34,442 bases of DNA, taken from an uncultured Methylophilaceae bacterium (GTDB lineage Bacteria > Pseudomonadota > Gammaproteobacteria > Burkholderiales > Methylophilaceae). This document shows, piece after piece, positions 1 through 6,729 of the stretch. The notes beneath the pieces were generated by a model. It searched no databases. It was not told where the DNA came from and saw only the letters and a list, made by a program, of their open reading frames with translations. Numbering within the stretch: position 1 is the first letter of the stretch; each line of letters opens with the position of its first letter. The translations under genes and the position numbers were made by a program. The DNA is taken from the NCBI GenBank assembly GCA_903953055.1, contig CAJBIA010000038.1, positions 1 through 34,442 on the forward strand, read 5' to 3'.

Positions 1-303
1 CCGTCGATTGAAATCGAGATTGCACGAGCCAAAGTACAAATCCATTACATATTGAATGAATGTTTTGTGGGCGAGCGCGATTTAATTGCGGAATCCAAAA
101 CCTTATCAAGTATTCCTACAACCATCATTCAAGGACGTTACGATATGGTTTGCCCTCCAATAACTGCTTGGGAGTTAAAAAATGCGATCCCCCATGCTAA
201 ATTTGAAATGATTCCAGATGCGGGACATTCCGCTATGGAAGTTGGCGTTACTTCAGCGTTAATAGAAGCAACTGAGGCTTTTAAAAATATTATTAGCGCA
301 TAA
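1..303 (+). CDS. pip: Proline iminopeptidase, C-terminal part (5' end outside window)
   Basis: This is the last 100 residues of an alpha/beta-hydrolase read in frame from base 1 to the TAA at 301-303. The motif IQGRYDMVCPP carries the acid of the catalytic triad, and DAGHSA near the end carries the catalytic histidine. Both are spaced as in S33 prolyl aminopeptidases, which remove N-terminal proline from peptides in the cytoplasm. The nucleophile serine region lies outside the window. The segment ARAKVQIHYILNECF matches the cap-domain exit typical of this family. The next gene begins 18 bases downstream on the same strand and in the same reading frame, separated by this stop. Another S33 hydrolase is possible, but the RYDMVCPP context favours Pip. 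Confidence 0.85.
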   Translation, partial: PSIEIEIARAKVQIHYILNECFVGERDLIAESKTLSSIPTTIIQGRYDMVCPPITAWELKNAIPHAKFEMIPDAGHSAMEVGVTSALIEATEAFKNIISA

Positions 304-321
304 ACATATAGAGCATTCATT

Positions 322-1605
322 TTGACGACTCATTTTAAAACGCCCAATCACTTTAGCGATCATCCAGCAATCGCTAAACCAAAAGCACATATTGCAAAAC
401 ATTTATATGCAACGCCGCTATTTGTATTGCGTGAAACATTCAGCGCTTTCAAGCTACATAACGGCTGGGGAATTTCAGCCTCTCTTTCTTTTTATGCAAT
501 GTTTGCCATGATTCCAATGGCCTTGCTCATGTTCTTCTTTTTATCGCATTTAGTTTTCTCTTCAAATACTGCCGTGGTTAATCTCGCCAGCATCACGAGT
601 AGCCTAGAACCTAAACTAAGCCGAAGGATCATGCTGGAAATTCACAAAGTAGCGGACCACAAAACTGCATGGAGTACCTTAAGTATGATTGCACTGTTTT
701 GGTTTGCGATTCCGCTCGCAGGTACTTTAAGGTCAGCCTTCCAAACCATCTTTGCGATTACAGAACATCCTTCATTCATTCGCAATTCCATTAAGGACAT
801 TTTGTCTGTGATTGGGATTTTGCTAATGTTTTTCATGTTTACTTTTTTTGATCTATTGCTTGAAAAGGCTACACAAGTTTTAAATTTATCGATTACCCAC
901 TCTAGTTTTTTTGATACCTCAGGCTCATTAATTACCATCACAGCATTACTTACCCTGTTTTATCGAGCATTTTTACCCACCAATGCTTCATTAAAAACCA
1001 TTCTGACCGGGTCCGTTATTACTACAATCTTATGGACAGCAATGCATCCCTTGTTCAGTGAAGTGCTTTCAATCAATCACACCTACGGCGCAGTCTTCGG
1101 GGGAATGAAGAATATATTCATCTCGTTGGCTTGGCTTTATTACACATTTGCAATCTTCTTGTTAGGGACTGAGTTAATTTCCACACTAAAAAAACGCGAT
1201 GTACTTCTATTAAGAGGACTGTTCGATGAATCTGTCAGAAAAAATCCTAACTTCGTTTCTAAAGTGATGTCTCGACATGGCTGCATCTATCGCAAAGACG
1301 ATGTGGTTTTTAGTATTGGCGATGAAGGCCGAGATTTGTATTACGTAGCAGAAGGCCAAATTAGACTTATCTACGAAAATCATTTAATTAGGCACTTAAG
1401 CACCGGAGATTTCTTCGGGGAAATGGCAATACTTGGAGATAGCGTGCGTATTGCCGATGCAATTGTTGATTCTGATTTCTGCGATATTATTGTTATCAAT
1501 TCGAACAACATACAAACACTTGTCTTGAACGAGCCTAAAGTCGCCATGAATTTTTTAAAACATATGGCCTTACAATTAAAAAATAGCCAGAAAACTCAAC
1601 CATAA
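322..1605 (+). CDS. YihY/BrkB-family inner-membrane protein fused to a C-terminal cyclic-nucleotide-binding domain
   Basis: The 427-residue product has two parts. Residues about 35-290 form the multi-span YihY/BrkB domain, beginning with the signature NGWGISASLSFYAMFAMIP and continuing through about six hydrophobic helices. Residues about 310-425 look like a CAP/cyclic-nucleotide-binding fold, with a GDEGRDLYYVAEG turn and a phosphate-cassette-like segment FGEMAILGDSVRIADA at about 365-380. YihY proteins were once called RNase BN, but that activity belongs to another protein and their function is unsettled. The fusion suggests a membrane protein gated or tuned by a cytoplasmic ligand; this is inference. 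The start is TTG at 322: the upstream frame is closed by the pip stop at 301-303 and no in-frame ATG occurs until within the first helix. It is probably co-transcribed with its neighbours (gaps of 18 and 20 bases). Confidence 0.8.
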   Translation: MTTHFKTPNHFSDHPAIAKPKAHIAKHLYATPLFVLRETFSAFKLHNGWGISASLSFYAMFAMIPMALLMFFFLSHLVFSSNTAVVNLASITSSLEPKLSRRIMLEIHKVADHKTAWSTLSMIALFWFAIPLAGTLRSAFQTIFAITEHPSFIRNSIKDILSVIGILLMFFMFTFFDLLLEKATQVLNLSITHSSFFDTSGSLITITALLTLFYRAFLPTNASLKTILTGSVITTILWTAMHPLFSEVLSINHTYGAVFGGMKNIFISLAWLYYTFAIFLLGTELISTLKKRDVLLLRGLFDESVRKNPNFVSKVMSRHGCIYRKDDVVFSIGDEGRDLYYVAEGQIRLIYENHLIRHLSTGDFFGEMAILGDSVRIADAIVDSDFCDIIVINSNNIQTLVLNEPKVAMNFLKHMALQLKNSQKTQP

Positions 1606-1625
1606 CTTTTAAGTCACTCTACATC

Positions 1626-3146
1626 ATGGCCAATCAATCTAACAAACAACCTAGCCAACAAGAAGTGCAACCGCTGCTTAATTTGCTCAACGCCGGCCAA
1701 CTAGCTAATGCGGCAAGCATGGCGAAATCTTTGCTAGCGAATTATCCAAATACTTTCATTCTACATAATGTGCTCGGTATCGCTTTGGATGGACTTGGGC
1801 AATATGGTGAAGCGATCAACAGTTACCGGAACGCGCTTAAATTACAACCAAACATGCCTGATTTGCACTACAACCTTGGAATTGTACAAGCCAATGTTGG
1901 GCAATTTAATGAAGCTGCTGCCAGTTACCGTAAAGCCATTGCCTTACAACCTCGCTTCTTTGAAGCTTATGGCAACCTAGGCACCTTATTACAAAAACAA
2001 GGTAAATTAGAAGAAGCTGTGGCAAGTTATCGTAAGGGACTTTCAATTAATGCAGATGCTCGAGGCCACTTTAATCTAGGCACGGCATTGCGGGATCAAG
2101 GTAAATTAGATGACGCTATTAAGAGTTATCGTCAAGCAATTCACTTATTTCCCAATTACTCAGATGCTCATAGCAATTTGGGAGAAACCTTGCGTGACCA
2201 AGGTAATATGCAAGAAGCGATTGAAAGTTACCAAAATGCTTTAGCGCTTAACCCCAATCATCCCAGCGCCAATTACAACATGGCTGAATTCTTATACCTT
2301 GCTAAACGCTTTGACGAAGCAATTCCTCACTTTGAGCGAAGCCAAATCGATGATTGGCTAGAACGAAGTATGTATTGCTTATATAAAGCGGAACGCTTTG
2401 ATGAATTTAAAACCAAACTCGATCAAATAGTAAGCGCCGGAAAACATACGGCGCCATTTCTTGCTACGCTTGCAACTCACTATGCAGTTAATTTTGGGGT
2501 AAAAGATACTTATAACTTTTGTAAAAATGGCTTTGACTTTGTTTATAACGCCAAAATTCCTGAACTCTCGGAACCCAACAGTCCACTTTTAAAGTCACTG
2601 CTAAGCGACATCAACAATGCTGAGATTGCGGAGCGCGTGCAAGGGATGTTGCATAATGGAAAACAATCTGCAGGCAATTTATTTAAACGCCCAGAGGCTT
2701 CATTTAGAACGTTAGGTGAATTGGTAAAAAAAGAATTTTTAAATTACAAAACCAAGTTTTCTGGAGCGGACTGCGAACTCATTAAATCTTTTCCTGAAGA
2801 ACTTGAATTCACCAGTTCGTGGTATGTAAAAATGCGCCAGGGGGGACATCTAGATGCCCATATTCATGAAATTGGTTGGATTAGCGGTGCCGTCTATCTA
2901 GCGATGCCTTCTGACAAAAAAACGCCTGAAGAAGGCGCTTTTGAATACGGGATACATGGCGATGCCTATCCTCAAAAACACAAAGACTTCCCAGTGGGCA
3001 GGGTGATTCCAAATGTGGGTGAGATTGTGCTTTTCCCTTCCTCACTATTTCACAGAACCATCCCATTTACCTCTAGCGAAGAACGCATTTGTATTGCCTT
3101 TGATCTCAAACCAACCAACGCATCAACGGCTCGAAGTAACTACTAA
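1626..3146 (+). CDS. TPR-repeat protein with C-terminal putative 2OG-Fe(II) oxygenase domain
   Basis: The product is 506 residues. Residues about 15-245 are six or so tandem tetratricopeptide repeats of 34 residues, each with the W/Y-LG-(10)-A-(3)-Y-A pattern, for example YNLGIVQANVGQFNEAAASY. Residues about 395-497 resemble the small 2OG-Fe(II) oxygenase domain found behind TPR arrays: MRQGGHLDAHIHEIGWISGA holds candidate iron ligands His412/His414, and FPSSLFHRTIPF holds the distal His476 with Arg477. The conserved acidic ligand of the HxD motif is not obvious, so activity is uncertain. The family may hydroxylate a protein or peptide presented by the repeats; this is inference. No signal peptide is seen. 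The gene lies 20 bases after the YihY gene, and its stop interlocks with the convergent CDF gene (3143-3146). Confidence 0.8.
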   Translation: MANQSNKQPSQQEVQPLLNLLNAGQLANAASMAKSLLANYPNTFILHNVLGIALDGLGQYGEAINSYRNALKLQPNMPDLHYNLGIVQANVGQFNEAAASYRKAIALQPRFFEAYGNLGTLLQKQGKLEEAVASYRKGLSINADARGHFNLGTALRDQGKLDDAIKSYRQAIHLFPNYSDAHSNLGETLRDQGNMQEAIESYQNALALNPNHPSANYNMAEFLYLAKRFDEAIPHFERSQIDDWLERSMYCLYKAERFDEFKTKLDQIVSAGKHTAPFLATLATHYAVNFGVKDTYNFCKNGFDFVYNAKIPELSEPNSPLLKSLLSDINNAEIAERVQGMLHNGKQSAGNLFKRPEASFRTLGELVKKEFLNYKTKFSGADCELIKSFPEELEFTSSWYVKMRQGGHLDAHIHEIGWISGAVYLAMPSDKKTPEEGAFEYGIHGDAYPQKHKDFPVGRVIPNVGEIVLFPSSLFHRTIPFTSSEERICIAFDLKPTNASTARSNY

Positions 3147-4333
3147 TATAGTTTAGCGGCAAGCCTAATGACACTAAAGTAAGGATGGCCAACCAACCTT
3201 TCCATAATTAACTGATTTGCTTTTGTGATAGCGGCTTTTGTTTTCAGTGCATCGGACGAAATCAAAACATCTGCTTCGACTTTGCCAGCAAGATAATGAA
3301 ACGTTACTTGCTCTGGCTCCGTCAAACCATTAAGCACCTCTGATAAAGCTTCTAATAGCTCTTCACGACTAGGAAATATCGGTGGGATTTCTTCACCGTA
3401 ACCCGCATCATCTTCGGTATCAACGTGCACTAATACATTGTTGACGGACTCATGAGTCTCAATTACACGTTTACGTGCCCTTTCAGCAATACTATGACCC
3501 TCAGACACACTAATTTTTGAATCTACAAGAATATGGGCATCCACTAATACGCGATGTGCCATTTTTCTTGTTCTTAAATCATGAACATTTTGTACACCTT
3601 GCGTGTCCATTAGGGTCTGGCGGATGCTAGAAACTTCTTCAAAAGACAAACCAGCATCGATTAATTCTTGAAAAGCTTCCCAGGCAAACATTAGTCCCAT
3701 TCTTACAATCATGAAGCCCACTAAAATTGCAGCAACAGAATCTGCATAAATAAAGCCCAACATATTAGCCGCAATACCAACGGCTACTACAAGTGATGAA
3801 GCGGCATCTGATCTCGCGTGCCATGCGTTGGCGATCAACATAGGAGATCTTAAATGCTCTCCCACTTTAAGCATGTAGCGAAATAAGCCCTCTTTGGCAA
3901 GGAGCGCTAATCCTGCCGTCCATAAGGCTAAAGAGGTCACCGGCGGCATGTTGCCAAGATTCTCTAATTTCATGGCAGCACCATACATAATCCCGAGCCC
4001 TGTCAGGACAAGAATTGCCCCTAAAATCAAAGAGGCAGCAGTTTCTATGCGGCCATGGCCATAAGGGTGAGTATCATCAGCAGGAGACTTACTATGGTAA
4101 CTAGCAATCAATACCAAAAAGTCTGAAATTAAATCCGAAAGAGAGTGGACTCCATCCGCAATTAATGATTGTGAGTGCGCAAATATACCAGCCAAGACCT
4201 GGACGATGGTTAATCCAATATTCACAAACACACTAATCCAAGTACAACGATTCGAAAGCGCGTATCGCCTTGGATCATTAAAAGACAAAGCATCTGCGTG
4301 CGAATGTGAGTGTGAATGTTTGTGTTGGATCAT
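3143..4333 (-). CDS. Cation diffusion facilitator (CDF) metal exporter
   Basis: The 396-residue protein has six predicted membrane spans (about residues 30-220) and a cytoplasmic C-terminal dimer domain extended to about 390. The transport site looks like His63-x3-Asp67 in helix 2 and His172-x3-Asp176 in helix 5, an HD-HD arrangement usually linked with zinc preference rather than the DD-HD of FieF. The motif DDTHPYGHGRIE at about 86-97 is diagnostic of the MMT1/FieF-like branch. A His-rich N-terminus (HKHSHSHSHAD) may act as a metal-binding tail. CDF proteins export Zn(II), Fe(II), Cd(II) or similar ions by proton antiport. The ATG at 4333 is followed directly by the His-rich stretch. The 3' end overlaps the TPR gene by four bases. 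Confidence 0.9.
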   Translation of the reverse strand: MIQHKHSHSHSHADALSFNDPRRYALSNRCTWISVFVNIGLTIVQVLAGIFAHSQSLIADGVHSLSDLISDFLVLIASYHSKSPADDTHPYGHGRIETAASLILGAILVLTGLGIMYGAAMKLENLGNMPPVTSLALWTAGLALLAKEGLFRYMLKVGEHLRSPMLIANAWHARSDAASSLVVAVGIAANMLGFIYADSVAAILVGFMIVRMGLMFAWEAFQELIDAGLSFEEVSSIRQTLMDTQGVQNVHDLRTRKMAHRVLVDAHILVDSKISVSEGHSIAERARKRVIETHESVNNVLVHVDTEDDAGYGEEIPPIFPSREELLEALSEVLNGLTEPEQVTFHYLAGKVEADVLISSDALKTKAAITKANQLIMERLVGHPYFSVIRLAAKLY

Positions 4334-4414
4334 TAGTCAAATACCTTAATGTAAAAAACTGCTGACAGTCTATAACAAAATTAAGCCCTTATTCATGCAT
4401 TACTTTATATCAAC

Positions 4415-4420
4415 TATACT
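4415..4420 (+). promoter_or_regulatory. Possible -10 box for the AI-2E family permease gene
   Basis: TATACT lies about 60 bases before the TTG start at 4481, with a weak TTCATG -35 candidate at 4392-4397 and a 17-base spacer. It sits in the 147-base divergent gap between the CDF gene and the permease gene. Only the -10 is a good match, so this is tentative. Confidence 0.35.
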
Positions 4421-4480
4421 GCTAAAAACAATTAAGCTTTTTAAGCGAACGATCACTGAATAAAATCTTGGGGAAACGCA

Positions 4481-5545
4481 TTGCAAAAACTCACCACCAA
4501 TACCGTTAGACAGATTCTATTTGCACTTTTTGTTGTCAGCCTTTGTATCGGCGTATGGGTGGTTCTTTCACCATTTTTTACTTCTCTAGTGTGGGCTTGT
4601 ACTCTTGCCTATGTAAGTTGGCCTGCATACGTTTGGTTATTAAATAAATTAGGTGGAAGGGCGTCGCTTGCGGCACTTTTGATGACTATTCTGATTGCTA
4701 CTGCCGTCATTACCCCTTTAGTTTGGTTATTTACTGCATTAAAGGACGAGCTCGCTGTTGCTTCAGCGCTTTTTACTAGCAAACTTGCCAATGGCAGCAT
4801 CGTGCCGCCAAAATTCTTTACCGAATTACCAATCATTGGGCCCGACATTTCAATGTGGTTCTCAAAATCATTAGCCAATCCAACAGAGTTCAGGACTGAA
4901 GTTCATAACCTATTAATCAATGCAGATCAGAAATTGATAACCATCATTGGCGGCGTTGGACGCAATCTTGCCAACATGTCATTTGCTTTGCTAGCGCTAT
5001 TTTTTACATTTAAAGATGGATTTAGTTTTATGGTGCAATCTGAACGCATCCTCGAATCCATGTTGGGCATTCGTGCACGCAGCTATTTTCAAGCTGCAGG
5101 AGATGCAACGCGCGGGGTCGTTTACGGAATTGTTTTAACCGCCATTGCTCAAGGCGCGGTAGCGGGCCTTGGCTATTGGATGATTGGTTTAGAAGCGCCT
5201 TTAATGCTTGCTGGAATTACTGGGCTATTTGCACTGGTTCCATTTGCAACTCCTTTATTTTGGGGGAGTATCGGTGTATGGTTATTATTAACTGGCAATA
5301 CCGTTGGTGGCATTGAACTTCTGCTCTGGGGAGCATTAGTGGTTTCTTGGGTTGATAATATTGTGCGGCCTGTCATCCTCGCCAAGAATGTAAAAATTCC
5401 ATTTATTCTGGCATTCTTTGGTGTGCTAGGTGGGCTATCAGCATTTGGCTTCATCGGATTATTCCTTGGCCCGGTGATTTTAGCGGTGGCTTTTGCAGTT
5501 TGGCAGGAATGGTTAGAAACTCACCCCGATAGAAACTCACATTAA
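4481..5545 (+). CDS. AI-2E/PerM-family inner-membrane transporter
   Basis: The 354-residue protein has about eight hydrophobic spans, with the long mid-protein cytoplasmic segment and conserved C-terminal helices (GLFALVPFATPLFWGSIGVW, SWVDNIVRPVILAKN, FGFIGLFLGPVILAVAFAVW) typical of the AI-2E transporter family (formerly UPF0118, PerM/YdiK/TqsA). Substrates vary; some members export autoinducer-2 and others act in Na+/H+ exchange, so no substrate is assigned. The start is TTG at 4481, preceded by a GGGGA ribosome-binding site at 4470-4474 with six-base spacing, which supports this choice. The TAA stop interlocks by four bases with the convergent gene at 5542. The gene appears monocistronic. 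Confidence 0.85.
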   Translation: MQKLTTNTVRQILFALFVVSLCIGVWVVLSPFFTSLVWACTLAYVSWPAYVWLLNKLGGRASLAALLMTILIATAVITPLVWLFTALKDELAVASALFTSKLANGSIVPPKFFTELPIIGPDISMWFSKSLANPTEFRTEVHNLLINADQKLITIIGGVGRNLANMSFALLALFFTFKDGFSFMVQSERILESMLGIRARSYFQAAGDATRGVVYGIVLTAIAQGAVAGLGYWMIGLEAPLMLAGITGLFALVPFATPLFWGSIGVWLLLTGNTVGGIELLLWGALVVSWVDNIVRPVILAKNVKIPFILAFFGVLGGLSAFGFIGLFLGPVILAVAFAVWQEWLETHPDRNSH

Positions 5546-6300
5546 CTTGAGACAGTCGCGAGCCAGAGTGAATCAATTTCACTCAGCTTTACTGCATCGA
5601 GCTCTTCTAAAACCTCCCAGTATCGTCCTGAGGAGACCATATATCCCAGTTTTTCTTCTGCTTGTAATGCAATTTCAGCCGACTCTAAATCCAGTCGTAT
5701 AACTTGCTCATTTAAAAAGTCTGGTCGATTTTTTTGATCTAAAAATTGCGTTACAGGGACTCGTGGAAATACTAACCTGGAGTCTGGCAACTCAGATAAA
5801 TTAACTACTTTGCAATTATTCATCTGCGCAATCGCCATAAAACGAGCGGATTTGGCCTCTAAAGACTGCAAGGTAATATCTGGGCGCAAAGGATCCGATT
5901 GACCATTGCCATAAAAGTGACTGGGATTCCCATCTTGTTTTGGATAAATCATATCGCAGCCTAGGTAGGCAATGACATCAGGTTTTAAATAGCCCAAGGC
6001 CCAATATCCTGCAGTAAAGGCCATGGTGCCCCCCGCATAAACAAAACCGCCAAAACTATTTTGCTCTGGAACAAATTCATTCGCAGTAATTAAGCTTTTA
6101 TTAGTTTGAGCCAAATCAGGGGGTAAACGGTCTGCTGGAAAATCTTCAGGATAAATTAAATAGTCCCAATCCCCAGTAAGTTGCCAAGCATTATTAATAA
6201 CGACGCAACTTGAAAAAACTGATAAGTCCCAAGCTTTAACCCTTACTGCATCTGGCGCACTGCCAACTATCAATACTGCATTTAATTGCCGCTCGATCAT
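5542..6300 (-). CDS. Hypothetical protein, Rossmann-like
   Basis: I do not recognise this 252-residue protein. Its N-terminus (NAVLIVGSAPDAVRVKAW) looks like the first strand and glycine loop of a Rossmann-like fold. There follow DWDYLIYPEDFP, a Gly-rich segment FVYAGGTMAFTAGYWAL, and DVIAYLGCDMIY, a pattern seen in some DUF115-like or sialyltransferase-like nucleotide-sugar proteins; this resemblance is loose. No signal peptide or membrane span is seen. The ATG at 6300 is preferred because the frame extension to 6348 runs across a perfect palindrome (6320-6342) that looks regulatory, and the Rossmann strand starts soon after this Met. It follows the tRNA-Ile terminator on the same strand, so it probably has its own promoter. 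It ends in a four-base overlap with the permease gene. Confidence 0.6.
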   Translation of the reverse strand: MIERQLNAVLIVGSAPDAVRVKAWDLSVFSSCVVINNAWQLTGDWDYLIYPEDFPADRLPPDLAQTNKSLITANEFVPEQNSFGGFVYAGGTMAFTAGYWALGYLKPDVIAYLGCDMIYPKQDGNPSHFYGNGQSDPLRPDITLQSLEAKSARFMAIAQMNNCKVVNLSELPDSRLVFPRVPVTQFLDQKNRPDFLNEQVIRLDLESAEIALQAEEKLGYMVSSGRYWEVLEELDAVKLSEIDSLWLATVSS

Positions 6301-6319
6301 AACTTGATCCCATTTTAGA

Positions 6320-6342
6320 TTGTTCTTTATAACAAAGAACAA
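6320..6342. promoter_or_regulatory. Perfect 9-bp inverted repeat upstream of the hypothetical gene
   Basis: The arms TTGTTCTTT (6320-6328) and AAAGAACAA (6334-6342) are perfect complements separated by five bases, ATAAC. The site lies 20-42 bases before the ATG at 6300. Its dyad form suits a dimeric repressor or activator operator, or a weak AT-rich hairpin in the leader RNA. There is no T-run after it, so a terminator is unlikely. Operator function is inference. Confidence 0.4.
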
Positions 6343-6393
6343 TGCCATCCATAATTATTAACAATAGGCTTGCATACCTAAGGTCACAGATAC

Positions 6394-6426
6394 AAAAATG
6401 GCTTAGGAATTTCTTCCTAAGCCATT
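6394..6426 (-). terminator. Rho-independent terminator after tRNA-Ile
   Basis: On the minus strand a perfect 13-bp stem (arms 6414-6426 and 6397-6409) encloses a GAAA tetraloop and continues into a run of five T (6398-6394). It begins eight bases after the tRNA CCA end. It would end the rpoD-tRNA transcript and separate it from the hypothetical gene downstream. Confidence 0.85.
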
Positions 6427-6433
6427 CATTTTA

Positions 6434-6712
6434 TGGTGGCCCCTCTGTGAGTCGAACACAGCACCAACGGATTCTGGTTTGTGTGGCTTTCACCACTCCC
6501 TGGACTATGCCTTCACCGTGGCTTACGCTTTAGGTGGGTGCCGTCTAGTCTCTACACGTTCCTAATATTTCTATTAGGCTTCGCTCGGCATTGCCTTGTG
6601 CATTGCTGCCGTCAGGTTTCACCGAATTTGACACCATCCCATACGCAGTTTCCAAACGTATGGCACAATTTTTATGAGTCCGCTGCTCTAACCAAGCATG
6701 AGCTAAGGGGCC
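6434..6712 (-). tRNA. tRNA-Ile(CAU), split by a group I intron in the anticodon loop
   Basis: The 5' exon is 6712-6674 (39 nt) and the 3' exon is 6473-6434 (40 nt); joined they give a 79-nt tRNA with encoded CCA. Acceptor GGCCCCT pairs with AGGGGCC. The D-stem is GCTC/GAGC, the anticodon stem GCGGA/TCCGT and the T-stem CTGTG/CACAG. The joined loop reads CTCATAA, so the anticodon is CAU. The body matches tRNA-Ile2, whose C34 is converted to lysidine by TilS so that it reads AUA codons, rather than a methionine tRNA. The D-loop is three bases longer than in E. coli. The 5' end lies 17 bases after the rpoD stop and no separate promoter is evident, so it is probably processed from the rpoD transcript by RNase P. 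Without splicing the tRNA cannot function. Confidence 0.93.
6474..6673 (-). ncRNA. Group I self-splicing intron (IC3-like, Azoarcus type) inside tRNA-Ile(CAU)
   Basis: This 200-nt insertion begins right after the anticodon CAU and ends with the expected terminal G (complement of 6474). All hallmark elements are visible on the minus strand. The guide GTG at 6666-6664 pairs with exon CAU to give P1 with the conserved U-G wobble. P2 is a 7-bp stem (6657-6663 with 6639-6645) capped by a GGAAAC loop. The P3 strand GGTGTC pairs with GGCACC. The R element GTAGAGACTAGACGGCACC (6555-6537) holds the guanosine-binding P7 strand, and the S partner is GGCATAGTCC. An arm CCTAATA-GAAA-TATTAGG lies at 6561-6578, and P9 (GTGGT-GAAA-GCCAC) at 6483-6496. 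The core closely resembles the Azoarcus tRNA-Ile intron of about 205 nt. No homing endonuclease gene is present. Confidence 0.93.
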
Positions 6713-6729
6713 GAAAACTTAAATGGAAC

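Noticed and set aside
1-1605. pip and the YihY gene as one fused gene broken by a stop
   Set aside because: They share a reading frame, but the pip domain is complete at its C-terminus and the YihY domain begins normally. The shared frame is chance.
6434-6712. The CAU tRNA as an initiator or elongator methionine tRNA
   Set aside because: The acceptor GGCCCCT, the D-arm and the anticodon arm follow tRNA-Ile2. The intron location is also the one known for tRNA-Ile in Azoarcus.
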